Of a stretch of 5,102 nucleotides of DNA, positions 4,380-5,102 are shown in pieces; the first letter of the stretch is position 1; every line of letters starts with the position of its first letter. A model generated the notes under the pieces. That model did no database searches. It was not told where the DNA came from and saw only the letters and a list, made by a program, of their open reading frames with translations. The DNA comes from Opitutaceae bacterium (GTDB lineage Bacteria > Verrucomicrobiota > Verrucomicrobiia > Opitutales > Opitutaceae): the NCBI GenBank assembly GCA_031254955.1, contig JAIRTK010000147.1, positions 1-5,102 of the forward strand. The letters are read 5' to 3'. A program made the position numbers and the translations under genes.

Positions 4380-5102
4380 TCACTCCAGCGGCAATTCCAC
4401 CTCGAACACCGCGCCGCCGCCGGGTGCGTTGCGCACGCGCGCCGCACCGCCGTGCGCCTCGACGATGGCGCGCACCAGGCTCAAACCCAACCCCAGCCCG
4501 CTTTGCGGACGGCTCTGGTCGATGCGGTAAAGCCGCTCCCAAATCCGCGCCTGCTCCGCCTCCGGCACGCCGGGGCCGTTGTCGCTCACGGTCAGCAATG
4601 CGCGCGAGCCGCCGTCCGCTCCGGTGCCGTTCGCTCCGGTGCCGGTGCCAGCGGCAGTGCCGGCGGTGGTGCCGCTGCCGGCGATGGTGCGGGCGACGCT
4701 ACGGGCGGTGGTGCCGATGGCGGCGGTGGTGCCGGTGCGGGCGGCGGTGCCAGTGCGGGCGGTGGTGCCAGTGCGGGCGGCGGTCCGGCTCGCGCTCACT
4801 GTCACGCGTCCGCCGGACGGCGTGTATTTGAGCGCGTTGTCGATCAAGTTCGCCGCCACTTGGCGCAGGCGTATCGGGTCGCCGGATACCATCACCGGCG
4901 CCGGCGCCGGGACGACCGTGAGGGCGATTTGCCTTTCCGCCGCCACGTCCGAATAAAGCTCCGCCGCCGCACCCGCCAGCGCCCCGAGGTCGCACGGCTC
5001 GCGGTCGAGTTTCAACATGCCCGCCTCCGCCTCGGAAATCTCCATCAGCGCGCGCAGCAGGCGCAGCACCTCGTCGGCCCGCTCCACGGTGTCGGCCAGC
5101 GC
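4380..5102 (-). CDS. Sensor histidine kinase, C-terminal part, with repeat insert in the ATPase domain
   Basis: The last 240 codons of a two-component sensor kinase are visible, and the 5' part lies beyond the right edge. Residues 1-27 (ALADTVERADEVLRLLRALM and onward, ISEAEAG) are the second helix of the HisKA dimerisation domain, so the phospho-accepting His is outside the window. The ATPase domain follows with N box DPIRLRQVAANLIDNALKYT (75-94, key N89), G1 box DNGPGVP (174-180), F-box region IWERLYRIDQSR (187-198) and G2 box GLGLGLS (202-208), ending GGGAVFEVELPLE. This half binds ATP and phosphorylates the His. The sensor input and cognate response regulator are not visible. Between the N-box strand (VTVSAS) and the G1 strand (SRALLTVSDNGPG), where a few residues are usual, sits an in-frame Arg/Thr/Gly/Ala stretch of about 60 residues (106-165). 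All catalytic motifs are intact, so the kinase is probably active despite the insert. Confidence 0.93.
   Translation of the reverse strand, partial: ALADTVERADEVLRLLRALMEISEAEAGMLKLDREPCDLGALAGAAAELYSDVAAERQIALTVVPAPAPVMVSGDPIRLRQVAANLIDNALKYTPSGGRVTVSASRTAARTGTTARTGTAARTGTTAAIGTTARSVARTIAGSGTTAGTAAGTGTGANGTGADGGSRALLTVSDNGPGVPEAEQARIWERLYRIDQSRPQSGLGLGLSLVRAIVEAHGGAARVRNAPGGGAVFEVELPLE
4608..4787. repeat. In-frame minisatellite (18-bp units) inside the kinase gene
   Basis: The clearest units on the plus strand are 4707-4724, 4725-4742, 4743-4760 and 4761-4778, all variants of GG(T/C)GGTGCC(G/A)GTGCGGGC, with the last three nearly identical. From 4608 to 4706 the same GTGCCGG/GTGGTGCC words continue in a more diverged form with 9- to 18-bp spacing. 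On the coding strand each 18-bp unit adds six residues of the type Ala-Arg-Thr-Gly-Thr-Thr/Ala. Gain or loss of units would keep the reading frame. Confidence 0.85.

Noticed and set aside
3977..4831. A 284-codon plus-strand frame
   Set aside because: It starts in repeat DNA and continues antisense to the kinase gene. The Arg/Cys/Trp-rich product reflects the minisatellite read in reverse.
4579..4956. Plus-strand frame with regular Val-Pro-Val-Arg-Ala repeats
   Set aside because: This is the minisatellite of the kinase gene read on the opposite strand, with no start signal, and the kinase frame is well supported.

Overview
The window is GC-rich. All recognisable genes lie on the minus strand, so transcription runs right to left. 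The gene set is bacterial: a secreted sulfatase, TsaE, ThiL, a CPBP-family membrane protease and a sensor histidine kinase. Very high G/C at third codon positions, no Shine-Dalgarno-like sequence before the starts, a signal-peptide sulfatase, and many short palindromes and degenerate repeats between genes all fit a Verrucomicrobiota (Opitutales-like) genome. That assignment is inferred from style, not shown by a marker gene.

Layout from right to left. (1) 5102-4380: C-terminal part of a sensor histidine kinase whose ATPase domain carries a Thr/Ala/Gly/Arg-rich insert of about 60 residues, encoded by an 18-bp minisatellite. (2) 4379-3742: no gene, but short hairpins, a G-quadruplex-type tract, a 26-bp inverted repeat around a 50-bp centre and an AT-rich island. 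(3) 3741-3232: an unrecognised gene that looks decayed. Coding signal moves through all three frames in a way that three single-base deletions would explain. (4) 3231-2751: no gene, but three consecutive blocks of degenerate tandem 'word' repeats. (5) 2750-1905: CPBP intramembrane protease. (6) 1814-831: thiL. (7) 819-364: tsaE, 11 bp behind thiL. (8) 220-1: start of an exported sulfatase that runs off the left edge.

The thiL-tsaE pair is probably one transcript, perhaps with the protease gene upstream. These are housekeeping functions (thiamine diphosphate synthesis, tRNA t6A37 modification) next to a membrane protease of unknown substrate. The sulfatase has 143 bp upstream and may have its own promoter. 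No CRISPR array, tRNA, rRNA, transposase or recognised defence or secondary-metabolite system is visible. The unusual material is the repeat biology: several unrelated short-repeat arrays within about 2.1 kb, one of them inside a kinase catalytic domain, plus dispersed palindromes that may belong to genome-wide families.
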